A stretch of 64,000 bases of DNA from Siphonodentalium dalli (lineage: Eukaryota > Mollusca > Scaphopoda > Gadilida > Siphonodentaliidae): positions 106,971,319 to 107,035,318 of the forward strand of contig CP136066.1 in the NCBI GenBank assembly GCA_032622095.1, given 5' to 3'. The position numbers were made by a program, and so were the translations under genes. Shown here in pieces: positions 24,611 to 35,012 of this stretch; position 1 is the first letter of the stretch; every line of letters begins with the position of its first letter. Below the pieces are notes generated by a model. It searched no databases and was not told the DNA's origin. It worked only from the letters and a program-made list of their open reading frames with translations.

Positions 24611-26455
24611 TTTATATTTTTTCTTTATTTGCTCCACATGCGGAGAGTATGGTGATCTCGAGCATCGGGAATAATGATTTTCATTCCTTACGCAAAAGGC
24701 TGTGGGTTGTGGTTGCAATATGGGAAGGGGGGGGGGGGGGGGTACATAATTTTTTGTTCTAACACTGGAACTTCAAATATGATATACAAGCATATTTTAG
24801 CTCAAAATTATGTTATCTGTATGACAGGACGTGGGGAGATGGAGGAGGGGTGGGGTGTTGCATAACTGATTGAGGATGTTAGGGGGGTACCGTTTGTTTT
24901 CTTCATACAAGTTGGTGTCAGATTATTTTCTTGTGCATTAGATGTAAGGATTTGTGTATTATATTAGGCGTTCATTTAATCGCAAATTTTAGGTTTAGAA
25001 GTACAATTCTGAAAAAGTTTGTTATTGGAATTTGAGGTGGGGGGGGGGGGGGGGGGTGTGGCGAATAAAATTATTCTTAAAACTCTTTTCGTCCAGTTAG
25101 ATTTCTTCATTTGTGCATTGGATTAGCCAATCACTAAATCATAAACAATCATCTAATAGAACTGGAAGTCGAATTGCCAAACACAAATCTGCGATCTCAG
25201 TTGCTTGGTGGGGGGGGGGGGGGGGTGGTGGGTGGCGAATAACTTTATTCTTAAAAACTTGGATGTCAGATGAGCTTCTTATTTTGTGCATTAGATTAGA
25301 CTATTCTTCAATCATAAATAATCATTTTTTACAACTGGAAGTGGAATTTCGACATAAATCTGCGATCTGAGTTGCTTGGGGGGGGGGGGGGGGGGGGGGG
25401 CGAATAACTTTATTCTTAAAACTTTTATGTCAGATAAGTTTCTTATTTTGTGTAATATATTAGACGATCCTGCAATCATAAACAATCATTTTGTAGATCT
25501 GAATTGGTTATTGGTTGGGGCGGGGGGGGGGGGGGGGGGGGTGGCGGCGAATATTTGATTCTTAAAAGTTGGGATGTCAGATGAGCTTCTTATTTTGTTC
25601 CATTAGTTTTAGACGATCCTGCAATCATAAACAATCATTTGATAGAACTGCATGTATAATTGCGAACTCAAATATTCGATCTGAGTTGCTTGGTGGGGGT
25701 TGGCGTATAACTTTATTCTTAAAACTTGATGTCAGATGAGCTTCTTGATTTGTACATTAGATTATACGATTTGAGTTCGCAATTCTACATTGAAGGATAG
25801 TCTAATCTAATGCACAATACAAGAAACTCAAGAAACTCATCTGACATCCAAGTTTTAAGATTAAAGTTATTGCCACCCCCACATGCACCCACATAGCAAC
25901 TCATATCGCAGATTTGTGTTCGCAATTCCACTTGGTTCTTTCAAATGATTGTTTATGATTGCAGGATCGTCTAATCTAATACACAAAATAAGAAGCTCAT
26001 CTGACATCCACGTTTTAAGAATAAAATTATTCGCAACCCCCTCACCAACCAATTCAGATCGCAGATTTTTTTTCACAATTCCACTTCCAGTTCTACGAAA
26101 TGATTGTTTATGATTGAAGAATCGTCTAATCTAATGCACACAACAAGAAACTCATCTGACATCCAAGTTTAAGATTAAAGTTATTCGCCACACCCCCTCC
26201 CCCCCACCCCCTAAAATCCTCAATCAGTTATGCAACACCCCACCCCCTCCTCCATCTCCACCTGTCATACAGATAATATAATTTTGAGCTAAAATATGCT
26301 TGTATGTCATATTTGAAGTTCCAGTGTTAGAAAATATGTACCCCCCTTTCCCATATAGCAAGTCAACCCACAGCCTTTTGCGTAAGGACTCGAGATCACC
26401 ATACTCTCCGTATGTGGAGTAAATCAAGAAAATATATAAACGCTATTCGCCACCC
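24596..26455. mobile_element. Foldback element with inverted G-run tandem units
   Basis: The outer arms (about 24,596-24,890 and 26,200-26,455) are inverted copies of each other. Both contain the CGCTATTCGCCACCC end, CATACTCTCCG, CTTTTGCGTAAGGA and AGCTAAAATATG or their complements. Inside are about five forward units of 150-175 bp (near 25,057, 25,234, 25,400, 25,548 and 25,700) containing GGCGAATAACTTTATTCTTA and GATGTCAGATGAGCTTCTTA. These are followed by about three units in the opposite orientation (near 25,850, 26,010 and 26,166). Most forward units start with an uninterrupted G run of 16-23 bases. No transposase is encoded, so the element would be non-autonomous. Confidence 0.85.
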
Positions 26456-27080
26456 ATAGCCAACATAGGGGTAACTCTCTGTCAAAAAAGTACCGAAGTA
26501 ACCCATTATAACCGGCCAGAAATTGGGCGTAAGTAGAGTCCGGCGTCAAAACTAGCTGACCCCAAACTGTTGCTAAATTCCTGATTGTGGGAGACCTATG
26601 CAATTGGAGGCCTCTTTTGGTCTGAATTCATGCATAACAAATTTAGGGGCGAATCACTATCGGAAAGGTACCCGGGTAGCCCATTTTAGCCGGTCACAAA
26701 TTGGGCGTAAGTAGAGTCTGGAATCCAAACAAACCCTAAAATGTTGCTGAATTCCCGATTGTGATAGATATGTGCTATCGATAGCCCCCTTTTGTGGTGT
26801 ATTCGACCAGAACCACCATAGGGCCCAATCACTGTAAAAAACGTATCCGGCTAGACAATTATATCAGGCAACAAATTGGGCGTAAGTAGATCGAGTCGTA
26901 AAATGTTGCTTAGCTCCCGATTGTAATAGACCAATATATGCTATTAGTGGCCCATTTTTAGTGTGAATTCGTCCATAGCAACCTTAGGGTAAAATTACTG
27001 TCAAAAAGTACCAGATAGCATATTATACCCGGCCAAAAATTGGGCGTAAGAGTCTGAATTCCTAAAGGACACTAACATGT
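26456..27080 (+). repeat. Tandem array, about 175-bp units
   Basis: Four diverged units each contain AAATTGGGCGTAAGTAGA or a close form (near 26,520, 26,698, 26,872 and 27,036), TGTTGCTAAATTCC or GTTGCTGAATTCC, and TCTGTCAAAAAGTACC-like text. The motif pair TTGGGCGTAAGT and GTTGCTAAAT also marks the unit of the array at 58,952-60,470, so the two arrays may be distant relatives. Confidence 0.8.
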
Positions 27081-28135
27081 TGCCGAATTCATATGTTTGT
27101 ACCTCCCCTGTCCCCGGGGAGCAGTAGATGATTACAGGTGTTGGGGCTCACCGGGCTAATGATTGTCCCACGCATTGAAACGGGCTTCCTTAGAATTCAT
27201 GTACTAAATGGATAGATTTTTATTCTGGACAATCTTGTGTTAATATGTGCGTATTTTAACATTCCCCATTACATTTCTTCACACGACATACACAAGTCCA
27301 TATATTGACTTAAAGGATTACTATCCTCATGAAACAACAAAACTCTATCGGAAAGCCACCCCTATTGTGATCACAATGATCCAAGTCCCATAAAAATCGC
27401 GTAATAAATAAGCCGAGAAATAAATAAATAATACCACCACCGGTTGTCGGCTATCTCCGTCGCAAAACCTCGCATGACATGACGTCAAGCGAGGTAAACT
27501 AATTAAAAACAGGGAATTGGAGTCGGAGTTAATTATGTCTACCTATATGGTGATGGAAAATCCGGAATCGACATCAGCGCGTGAGTGTAATGGAATTACT
27601 GCGGGGCATATCAATAGCATTGTGTACACATGGTGAATTGTCATCGCGCGGTGAGTTATCTTCACTTGTGATTTGTCTTAAGTGCTGTTTGGAAAGTTAC
27701 GGTATTGTTTTGACAAAAAATATAGAGGGACAATTGAGCGGGGTAGATAACACTTTCGTATAAAGCTTATAAAAACACGAGCCGGCATGTGAACTTTATT
27801 CGGGTGCGTGTTTGCGATGTTGTTTTAATTTTCCGTATATATGCCCCGAGTGTCCCGTATTTACAATCATTCATTCGTGACAATGCCATATAAATGCAGT
27901 GTTTTCGGCCGTGACCGGTCTAGTGACTCTCAGTTAGGCATACTAGTATGCTGTATTCATTTCCAAACGATGTTCGTTTACGTGACATTTGGCGGGATTT
28001 CTGTGGGAAACCTGTTGCGCAAAATCAGAAACCGATTACATATACCAAATAAAGAGCGTTTAATTTGACGAGTCAGTCATGGTTACGAATACATACAATT
28101 GCAGTTAAAGTGGGGAGTATGTTGATGAATAATTC
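27081..28135. other. Spacer, nothing recognised
   Basis: About 1 kb. Open frames of 60 and 75 codons (27,581-27,763 and 27,841-28,068) have no motif or splice context that I can support. AATAAAGAGCGTT, a 13-base motif repeated in several places in the window, occurs at 28,048-28,060. Confidence 0.5.
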
Positions 28136-28138
28136 ACG

Positions 28139-28440
28139 ATGACAACTATTCTAAGTCGAGTCCCCATTTCCTTCACCATGGCTCAATAAAGAGCGTTCCA
28201 TGTTAAGAGTTTTCCTAATATGGTACGAATAAAAAGAGTTTAATAAAGCGGAAATTGCTATGACAATGATGGAAGGATATATAAAGCATGCATATCGGAA
28301 GTTCATGTACATGTATTGGCCTGTATTGTTGTAATCAGTAAACAATCACTAGAACAACTGTTCTAAGTCTAGTCCCTTTACCTTGACGCAATAAAGAGCG
28401 TTCACTATTACGATATATTGCTAATAAAGAGCACTTGAAT
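28139..28440 (+). repeat. Two-unit tandem repeat with AATAAAGAGCGTT
   Basis: CAACTATTCTAAGTCGAGTC...AATAAAGAGCGTT (28,143-28,197) recurs as CAACTGTTCTAAGTCTAGTC...AATAAAGAGCGTT (28,355-28,402), a period of about 208 bp. A partial motif, AATAAAGAGCAC, follows at 28,423. The reverse complement of the 13-mer stands at 28,882-28,894, so the region between may be bounded by inverted ends. Confidence 0.65.
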
Positions 28441-28899
28441 ATGTGATTCCATATTAAACAGGATTATTATCCCTCCTTCGAAAAGTGTTATATATGATTG
28501 GATGTTTAAACGAACCACGGCGAACATTTATATATTTTATAACCCTATTGTTATGCGTAATGGACACATAGAGGTCGATTTATGACCTGGATATTCAATA
28601 GACCGCATCGCTAGAGTGCTAATTTTACAGGCCAATAACCATGCATAGATGCAGAGAATTTCCATCAGTGACAGTCGGCAAGATTGTTTTGGGGTGGGGG
28701 AAGCAATATTCCGAAATATATATAAACACCATATTGCCCAAATATATACATGATTCATAACCAAGGAAAAATGAACTTATCATATCATATTGGTAATGAA
28801 TGACTTGATTATAATTGATTAAATCCGACAGCAATAAACCAATTTTGTGTTGTTTTACCGCGTTACGATAAATTAAAACGAAACGCTCTTTATTGACAC

Positions 28900-30430
28900 A
28901 CGACTAATGGCATCTGGAAATTGGAATGTTTACGAGATGATAATTGCCTAATAACTGTGCAAATCTTCGCGTATATATGCAATCTTGATATGCATATATA
29001 ATATAACTTGGACTATTCCGGTAACGAAAAAATATATATAAACACGAGCACGCGTTTATATAGATAAATGCGCGCAAAACTGAATAATATACGGGCATGG
29101 CTTTATAGTAACAACACATCGCGATACATATAATAATAGTAATAATAACACGATAAAGACATTTAATTACGAGAAAGGCGATGTTTTCGGCGAAGTTTTG
29201 CATTCGCAGTGTGATAACGCGACAATCTTCAAAGGTCGCGATCGACTACATGCAAACTTAAAATACCGCCGTCGCGCATCTATGCGTTGTCAATGAGTTA
29301 CCACATGATCGATCACGTGCTATGCTTCTGTTTACATGTGACAATCACGTGATCGGGCTGATGATCATGGGACTTCGTCTAAAACAAAATCTTCGGCTAA
29401 CTTCGGAATTTTTTTTAATCGTTATAAAAATAACGATTGACGGCCGAATATTAGATTATATGCGCCCAATGGACATTTTATATATATATTATCGGTATAT
29501 TGAAAGAAAATAATATTGTTTTTTCAGGACCGTATTCCTAGACAAATATATTATGTACTTGTTTGGGTGCGTGAAACTGATAGGTTAGTATCCAGGCGCT
29601 ATGACAACTGGAGGAATGTAACATTCTATTAACATCGCCGAAAATTTGAAGCAAATCGAACGTACCACTCCATAGAAAACATTGCCAGAACTACGCTCAA
29701 TTGTACATATTTACTACTCGATTCGGGACGCATCTATCGGCGATAAACTAACGAAACGATTTCGCCACCGAGAGTCACTCATATATAAGAATGACGGTGT
29801 GTGTTGTCAATTTGGATATGCTATTTGTAAAAAATATACTACTTTGAACAAGATTATTCTCCATTTCTATTTGATCACAATAGCGGAGTGTTTCAACTTT
29901 CACATCACTTTAACAATTGTTCTTCACATGCAGACATCGGTGCATGATGAGCACACTTTTGTCACATTGGAAGTGTGGCCCATTTCGCAACAACATGCAG
30001 CGAAAGAGTGTATAATTCAGGAACGCTGCTCCCCCTTGACTATATGGCGACGTAATGGACAAGTTGGGGTTTTGTAAATACTAATTTATCAGATTGTCAT
30101 GCCATTTAAGTATTGGGGGATGACAGGTGCATGATAAGTATATATACCTGCACATTTCATATATACCATTTGCTTAATTCTGGTGTGCTTCGTATTCTTG
30201 AATACAACACAATGGGGAATTGGTCTGCACTTTAACACATATTTGGGTATATTTTTCGAATAGCCGATGTCATTGCACAAGCATTAAGGCAGAAGACTTT
30301 ACAAAACATGTCGGTTAATTAATGCGAAATAATGAATCGTTATAACAATCGGAGAGTTATCATATTTTTTCACTTGTGACATATCCAGATGATAATGTAG
30401 TCAGGTGGCTTAGCAACAATTTTCAGGATT
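28900..30430. other. AT-rich spacer, nothing recognised
   Basis: About 1.5 kb with weak open frames up to 131 codons (29,682-30,077) that show no domain or compositional sign of coding. Confidence 0.5.
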
Positions 30431-30744
30431 AACGTTACCGGCCGGACAAACGTACCAAATTTGGCATGGAGTTTCTTTTCGACCTATCTATTGATTATAT
30501 CCGTGGAAACCACTTGATCGGTTCCGATTTTCCAAGATGGCGGCCAAAATCCAAGATGGCCACCAGAAAAAAGGAAATGTCATATATTTGGCTGTAAAAA
30601 TCGGAAATGAACAAATGAGGTGTCAATTCAGGTGTTTCTGGGGTCACTGAAACAGATGCTGGTCATGGCATGTTGCTCGGGGCACCCATTTCCAAGATGG
30701 CGGCCAATATAACAGAAAATACACATGTTGTCACTGTTCAACAA

Positions 30745-31212
30745 ACTATTCTGCGAAAAGGACTCTTTACTGTGGGCGCTCTTGACAATCTCGATCACAA
30801 TCCAAGTGCAACAACAGCCACGACATCTTTTCATGGCACTGGCATTAGTACATTTCAATTCCCAAGCACGAGGGAACCCGGTGTCATCAGGGAACCTGTC
30901 ACATTACCGCCATCAAGGGCGCACACTCACTCGCTTCCAGACCATTATGCTTATGTTCCTGCAGTTTCGTTGAAGTCTACTGGTGGTCAGGTACCAGAGA
31001 ATAATAGTGAACATGTGAAGTTTGACCTGGCAGAAGCAAAACGTGAAGAATATGACTGGATAAAACATAGTCTTCAACATATCAGTGATGTGGAACTGTG
31101 CAAGACGAGTTCACTTACATGGTCTGCTTATCACGCCACTCAACAACAGCCAACATCAGAGCTAACAGCAATATGTGCACTGCTCCCTCTCTTCTATGAA
31201 AAATCAGACACA
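30745..31212 (+). pseudogene. N-terminal fragment of expanded uncharacterised gene family
   Basis: The translation carries blocks I recognise from a large, uncharacterised family found in many invertebrate genomes: ALDNLDHNPSATTATTSFHG, TGISTFQFP, LPDHYAYVP, EEYDWI and TWSAYHATQQ, ending ALLPLFYEKSDTPV. The family's later segments are missing at this site but are present at 39,683-42,103 on the same strand. The homology begins abruptly after a region with AAGATGGCGGCC motifs. It ends abruptly near 31,212, where the sequence changes to a retrotransposon tail also found at 48,400-48,595. The frame is open through the fragment, but the product would be a stump without its C-terminal two thirds. 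Function is unknown. Family assignment is from recognised motifs, not a search. Confidence 0.65.
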
Positions 31213-31434
31213 CCAGTAACAAGAAAACCATAGTCAGAAATGGTAACGCCACCAAGATTATAGTATTACATATAAATAGAAATTATAAAAAATACATAAA
31301 ATATTTTGATAACAATTGCGTTTAAACAAGTAATCCTTCAAATTATTACTAACAAAGCAAGTAAATGACTGTGGGGTCACTCAACAGATTATAAAGACTT
31401 GGACTTAGTATACTGTAAATACTGGGACTGTATA
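31213..31434 (+). mobile_element. 3' tail of LTR retrotransposon (fragment)
   Basis: AACAAGAAAACCATAGTCAG and the bases that follow, through GGTAACGCCACCAAGAT, are identical to the reverse complement of about 48,549-48,595. A further block, AAGTAATNCTTCAAATTATTAC, is shared downstream. At 48.6 kb this sequence directly follows a gypsy-type integrase C-terminus, so here it is taken as the same 3' region, lacking coding sequence. The Polinton-type element is inserted at its right edge. Confidence 0.6.
31429..31434. other. Target-site duplication, left copy (TGTATA)
   Basis: The six bases before the left terminus are TGTATA, identical to 36,034-36,039 right after the right terminus. A 6-bp duplication is the hallmark of Polinton/Maverick integration by their retroviral-type integrase. 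Confidence 0.88.
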
Positions 31435-32061
31435 AGTAGTATATATTGAGCTGTCTCACCCCCAAGCGAGGAAGAGCCGAAGAGCCAATGTTTACATAAC
31501 ACGTTGCTATGTTGTGTTGTTAAGGGGGTATTTAAATTTAAAGGTAGACAATGGGTTTAAAGGGACAACAATTGAATTTAAATGGATGCTATTGAAATGT
31601 ATTTAAAGGGAAAGATAGAAGAATGAATCGGGTCATTGAATTTAATGAGTGTGTTGAATGGGTTGTAATTGATAGAGTATACAAGAATGAATCGGATCAT
31701 TGAAACTGTTTCGAGTGAGATCGGGTCAGTGATTTATCTAGCGGTAGGTTTAGATATATAAGAATTTGCTTTGTGCGAACCCATAGCTGAATTAGATAGG
31801 ATCTGGCATGGGATAAGAACTTGATGTAATTGATAGAGTATACAATACGGGCATAATTGGAATGATATGTGGAAGCAACCGATCAGTAAGTATTAGTCAA
31901 ATGAACGAGTTTTATATATGTGACTATTTGGCAAGATCAGTCTTCATCAGATGCCAGTGGGTACGAAGCGGACGATGGCAAATGAATACAGCGAAAAGAA
32001 AAAACTCGGGATTCTTTTGAACCCCCAACTATCAATTAATATGAGTTATATTCCATAATCC

Positions 32062-32130
32062 CTCTGTTGATTTAGTTGGTTAGGACTCCAAGCAGATATT
32101 TCGTCCCAGATCGAGCAAGTCGTGGGTTCA
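32062..32130 (+). other. tRNA-like segment in the terminal repeat
   Basis: TGATTTAGTTGG resembles a Pol III A-box and GGTTCAAAC, about 45 bases on, resembles a B-box. CTCTGTT at 32,062-32,068 is complementary to AACAGAG at the other end. A normal T-stem cannot be formed, so this is at most a decayed tRNA or SINE-like promoter. A second copy lies in inverted orientation in the right repeat (about 35,338-35,406). Confidence 0.3.
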
Positions 32131-32455
32131 AACAGAGTGATAGTAGTCGATAAGTTTGAACATAACCTCTGGGCGCCGCATATATCACGTGGTTTCCGCC
32201 ACCAAGGTAGAGTTTATCCATATAGCAGAAGGTGATCGTATATGATCGAAAACGGGTATAAATATTATATAGTATAGGTTACATATTCGGGTAGATGGTT
32301 TGACTGCCTAAGCCCTAGACTCCTCAACCTCAGCCACCAGGGGTGAGAGTTCACGTCGCGGTGTGTTATCACTAATGGAATAGGATATCGAGGTGATAAA
32401 CGATCGCGTTAACCCTATTGCGTATCGCCTACAATATGAAAGAAAATAGGGGGGC

Positions 32456-32692
32456 GTGTACTTGGGTGGAGGTTATGCGGATATCGCAGATAAGAAGATA
32501 CCGTTGATATATATTGGTACTATAAAAGGAATATATAACGCTGTTATATTACGAACACCAATATTATATGGAACAATGAAGACAAATAAACAGTATAGTG
32601 TATCAACATTTGCTTTATTCGACACCAAGAATAATAGGTTTATTGCAGTTAATCATCGATTGTCATCGTCGTCATCTTGTTCAGAGTCTTGA
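32456..32692 (+). CDS. Hypothetical ORF in left terminal repeat
   Basis: An open frame of 78 codons follows an in-frame TAG at 32,447 and has no early ATG (its first residue is read from GTG). The conceptual product begins with YLGGGYADIADKKIPLIYIG and ends in a serine-rich tail. That tail is only the antisense of the acid-rich end of the ATPase gene. An internal ATG exists at 32,575. It could be a 3' exon or noise. No family is recognised. Confidence 0.25.
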   Translation: MYLGGGYADIADKKIPLIYIGTIKGIYNAVILRTPILYGTMKTNKQYSVSTFALFDTKNNRFIAVNHRLSSSSSCSES

Positions 32693-32928
32693 GAGGAGTC
32701 CATCTGATTATCGTTTTTGTCCTCACTTTTATTTCTCATGTACTCCATCAGGAGGGGTTTATATGTCCTCAAAGAAATCCGAACAGCAGGGAGTATATCA
32801 TAGCTATCATCTAGCATCTTATACACACGATCCATGATCTTGTTATGAGTTTTCCCACCACTAACTTCAAGTAAATTTCGTATAAATGCAGCGTATATGT
32901 TTAAGAAACGCCTTTCATACTCGGGCAC
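32653..32928 (-). pseudogene. Duplicated 3' end of the ATPase gene
   Basis: On the minus strand this repeats the last ~90 codons of the gene at 33,202-34,815 with one evident substitution (SED here, SVD there), because the left terminal repeat includes the gene's 3' end. There is no ATPase domain attached on this side. It is a by-product of the inverted-repeat boundary, though it keeps the stop codon and the poly(A) signals. Confidence 0.9.
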
Positions 32929-32942
32929 CTAGTACAAACGCT

Positions 32943-33038
32943 ATCGCATGCCAAATGGGGTGGGATGCTGAAAAATCGCAAGCCAATTTGCGCGCGATTT
33001 AGTTTGCCGTGTCCCGCGTGACTCAGCATCGCATGCGA
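32943..33038. promoter_or_regulatory. Cruciform-prone sequence upstream of the ATPase gene
   Basis: Three arm pairs are nested around one centre: TCGCATGC with GCATGCGA (32,944 and 33,031), GATGCTGA with TCAGCATC (32,964 and 33,023), and AAATCGC with GCGATTT (32,973 and 32,994). It fills the only unique non-coding segment of the element, just before the ATPase start. A role as promoter, origin or packaging signal is speculation; the symmetry itself is visible. Confidence 0.5.
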
Positions 33039-33201
33039 ATATCTTATACTATGTTTCGATTGTAAAATTCAAAGAAATGTAACTCTAATATACCCGTTAT
33101 TTAGTAAAAAATCATACCAAAAGAATGACACCACAAAGAGACACGTTTCAAAAACACTATAGGAAAAATCACTTTTAGGAGGCGGACGGCACTGTCCTTT
33201 T

Positions 33202-34815
33202 ATGACAGGAAGAACAATATCTCTTTTATCTGGAAAAGACTCAGTGCCCTCAGATCGGTCAAGGATGAAGCATCAGTGTGAAACATGTTCAATTGAATAT
33301 GTATGGCCAGACAGTTTAAAACGGCATATAAAGTTCAAACACTCTCGACAACAACACCAACAACAACGACAACGACAACAACAACAACAACGACAACAAC
33401 AACAACCTTATAGAGAAAGCAGTGGTGGAGCGCGACAGGATGACTTCAAATTCAGGCATCCATTTACCGCGTGGATTTCGGGACCCACTTCTTGCGGCAA
33501 AACACACTTGCTTAAAAGTATACTTCAAAATTGTTCAGCGAGTATACAGCCTTCACCCGAGAAAATAATTTGGTTCTATAAGTACTGGCAGCCATTATAC
33601 GATGAAATCAAGGACACAGTCGCGCCATCTGTCCAGTTTATACAAGGTCTTCCGACTAACTTGGACACCCTCATTCATTCTGGAAAAAAATGTCTGATTG
33701 TACTTGATGACCTTATGTCTACGGCATCCAAGGATTCGCGGGTTACTGAATTATTCACGGAAGGCAGTCACCATTTGGGTATATCAGTGGTTGCGATTAA
33801 TCAATCTCTCTACTATAACAAGGACCCTACCCAACGGAGAAATTGCCACTACTTGATTCTATTCAACAACCCTATAGATAAAATGCAGGTAATGACTCTA
33901 GCTCGTCAAATGTATCCAGAGAAAACACAACACTTTATGTCCCATTTCAATGAAGCTACCAATCAACCATTTGGTTATCTCGTAGTTGACTTAAAAACGA
34001 ATACTCCAGAAAATTTGCGACTTCGTAGTAATGTGCTGACAAAGACTAGTATAAAACAAGAAAGCATATTGTCAAATAACAGTAGTGTTGATGAGCCCGT
34101 CGATGTGATAACGCATCAAAAGAAAGATAATATCAGTGAAACTACATACCCTGGGCTATTGTTACAGCAGGAATACGACTCTGAAAGCGAAGGCAACATC
34201 ATGCCAAGCTGTGACGATTGTGGTGTCGTATTTGAGACCCAGCATGATGTACAAAGGCACATTAAAAATTGGTGTTCTGATAGGAAGAAAAGAGAATCAA
34301 TTGAAAATGCACGGGTGAATAATAAAAAACAGAAAACTGACACGAATAAAATAGAATTAATTCCGGACCAGGACAGACTAATATTAAAACTTCCGACTGA
34401 AAAAGAAAACGATTATTTCGAAGAGGTGTGGTTACAGGCCCAAGATGACAATAAAGCAGAATTAGATGAATTAGTTGAACGTTATATGAAGAAAGGATTG
34501 ACGGAAGACGAGGCTGAAGAAAAATCGAAAGTGAAGATACGTCCCGAGTATGAAAGGCGTTTCTTAAACATATACGCTGCATTTATACGAAATTTACTTG
34601 AAGTTAGTGGTGGGAAAACTCATAACAAGATCATGGATCGTGTGTATAAGATGCTAGATGATAGCTATGATATACTCCCTGCTGTTCGGATTTCTTTGAG
34701 GACATATAAACCCCTCCTGATGGAGTACATGAGAAATAAAAGTGTGGACAAAAACGATAATCAGATGGACTCCTCTCAAGACTCTGAACAAGATGACGAC
34801 GATGACAATCGATGA
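33202..34815 (+). CDS. Polinton-type packaging ATPase with two zinc fingers
   Basis: 537 codons, ATG to TGA. In Polintons and related DNA viruses the A32/FtsK-like ATPase is thought to pump the genome into a capsid. Residues 26-47 form a C2H2 finger (C26, C29, H42, H47), followed by a Gln/Arg-rich linker (about 49-68). The ATPase core follows: Walker A GPTSCGKT at 94-101, Walker B CLIVLDDLM at 164-172 with D169 and D170, then HHLGISVVAINQSLYY (190-205), which matches the sensor-like strand of this clade. A second, C2HC-type finger lies at 337-358 (C337, C340, H353, C358). The C-terminal part is charged and helical-looking and ends in an acidic tail (SEQDDDDDNR). The core is of normal size for the family; the fingers and C-terminal extension make the protein unusually long. 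The last 90 codons lie in the terminal repeat. The frame has no interruption, so the gene could be functional. The start could lie further upstream if there is an upstream exon. Confidence 0.88.
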   Translation: MTGRTISLLSGKDSVPSDRSRMKHQCETCSIEYVWPDSLKRHIKFKHSRQQHQQQRQRQQQQQRQQQQPYRESSGGARQDDFKFRHPFTAWISGPTSCGKTHLLKSILQNCSASIQPSPEKIIWFYKYWQPLYDEIKDTVAPSVQFIQGLPTNLDTLIHSGKKCLIVLDDLMSTASKDSRVTELFTEGSHHLGISVVAINQSLYYNKDPTQRRNCHYLILFNNPIDKMQVMTLARQMYPEKTQHFMSHFNEATNQPFGYLVVDLKTNTPENLRLRSNVLTKTSIKQESILSNNSSVDEPVDVITHQKKDNISETTYPGLLLQQEYDSESEGNIMPSCDDCGVVFETQHDVQRHIKNWCSDRKKRESIENARVNNKKQKTDTNKIELIPDQDRLILKLPTEKENDYFEEVWLQAQDDNKAELDELVERYMKKGLTEDEAEEKSKVKIRPEYERRFLNIYAAFIRNLLEVSGGKTHNKIMDRVYKMLDDSYDILPAVRISLRTYKPLLMEYMRNKSVDKNDNQMDSSQDSEQDDDDDNR

Positions 34816-35012
34816 TTAACTGCAATAAACCTATTATTCTTGGTGTCGAATAAAGCAAATGTTGATACACTATACTGTTTATTTGTCTTCATTGTTCCAT
34901 ATAATATTGGTGTTCGTAATATAACAGCGTTATATATTCCTTTTATAGTACCAATATATATCAACGGTATCTTCTTATCTGCGATATCCGCATAACCTCC
35001 ACCCAAGTACAC
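34776..35012 (-). CDS. Hypothetical ORF in right terminal repeat
   Basis: This is the mirror copy of the 32,456-32,692 frame, with the same 78-residue reading. It converges on and overlaps the 3' end of the ATPase gene. Keeping the frame in both repeats is expected from their near identity and is not evidence of function. Confidence 0.22.
   Translation of the reverse strand: MYLGGGYADIADKKIPLIYIGTIKGIYNAVILRTPILYGTMKTNKQYSVSTFALFDTKNNRFIAVNHRLSSSSSCSES
34824..34854 (+). terminator. Polyadenylation signals after the ATPase gene
   Basis: AATAAA occurs at 34,824-34,829, nine bases after the stop codon, and again at 34,849-34,854. Their mirror images in the left terminal repeat follow the duplicated 3' end. 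They fit a eukaryotic Pol II transcript with a very short 3' UTR. Confidence 0.6.

Larger units (their letters stand above)
31435..32925 (+). repeat. Left terminal inverted repeat (1,491 bp)
   Basis: Reverse complement of 34,543-36,033 with only a few changes seen by eye. The inner boundary is exact: homology stops at CATACTCGGG here and at CCCGAGTATG on the right side. The repeat contains the antisense of the last 90 codons of the ATPase gene, an open frame at 32,456-32,692, and a tRNA-like segment near 32,062-32,130. Confidence 0.95.

Noticed and set aside
31434..31440. Polinton end placed one base further out, with a 4-bp GTAT duplication
   Set aside because: Shifting the boundary by one base gives AG termini and a perfect 6-bp TGTATA duplication, which matches the known mechanism much better.
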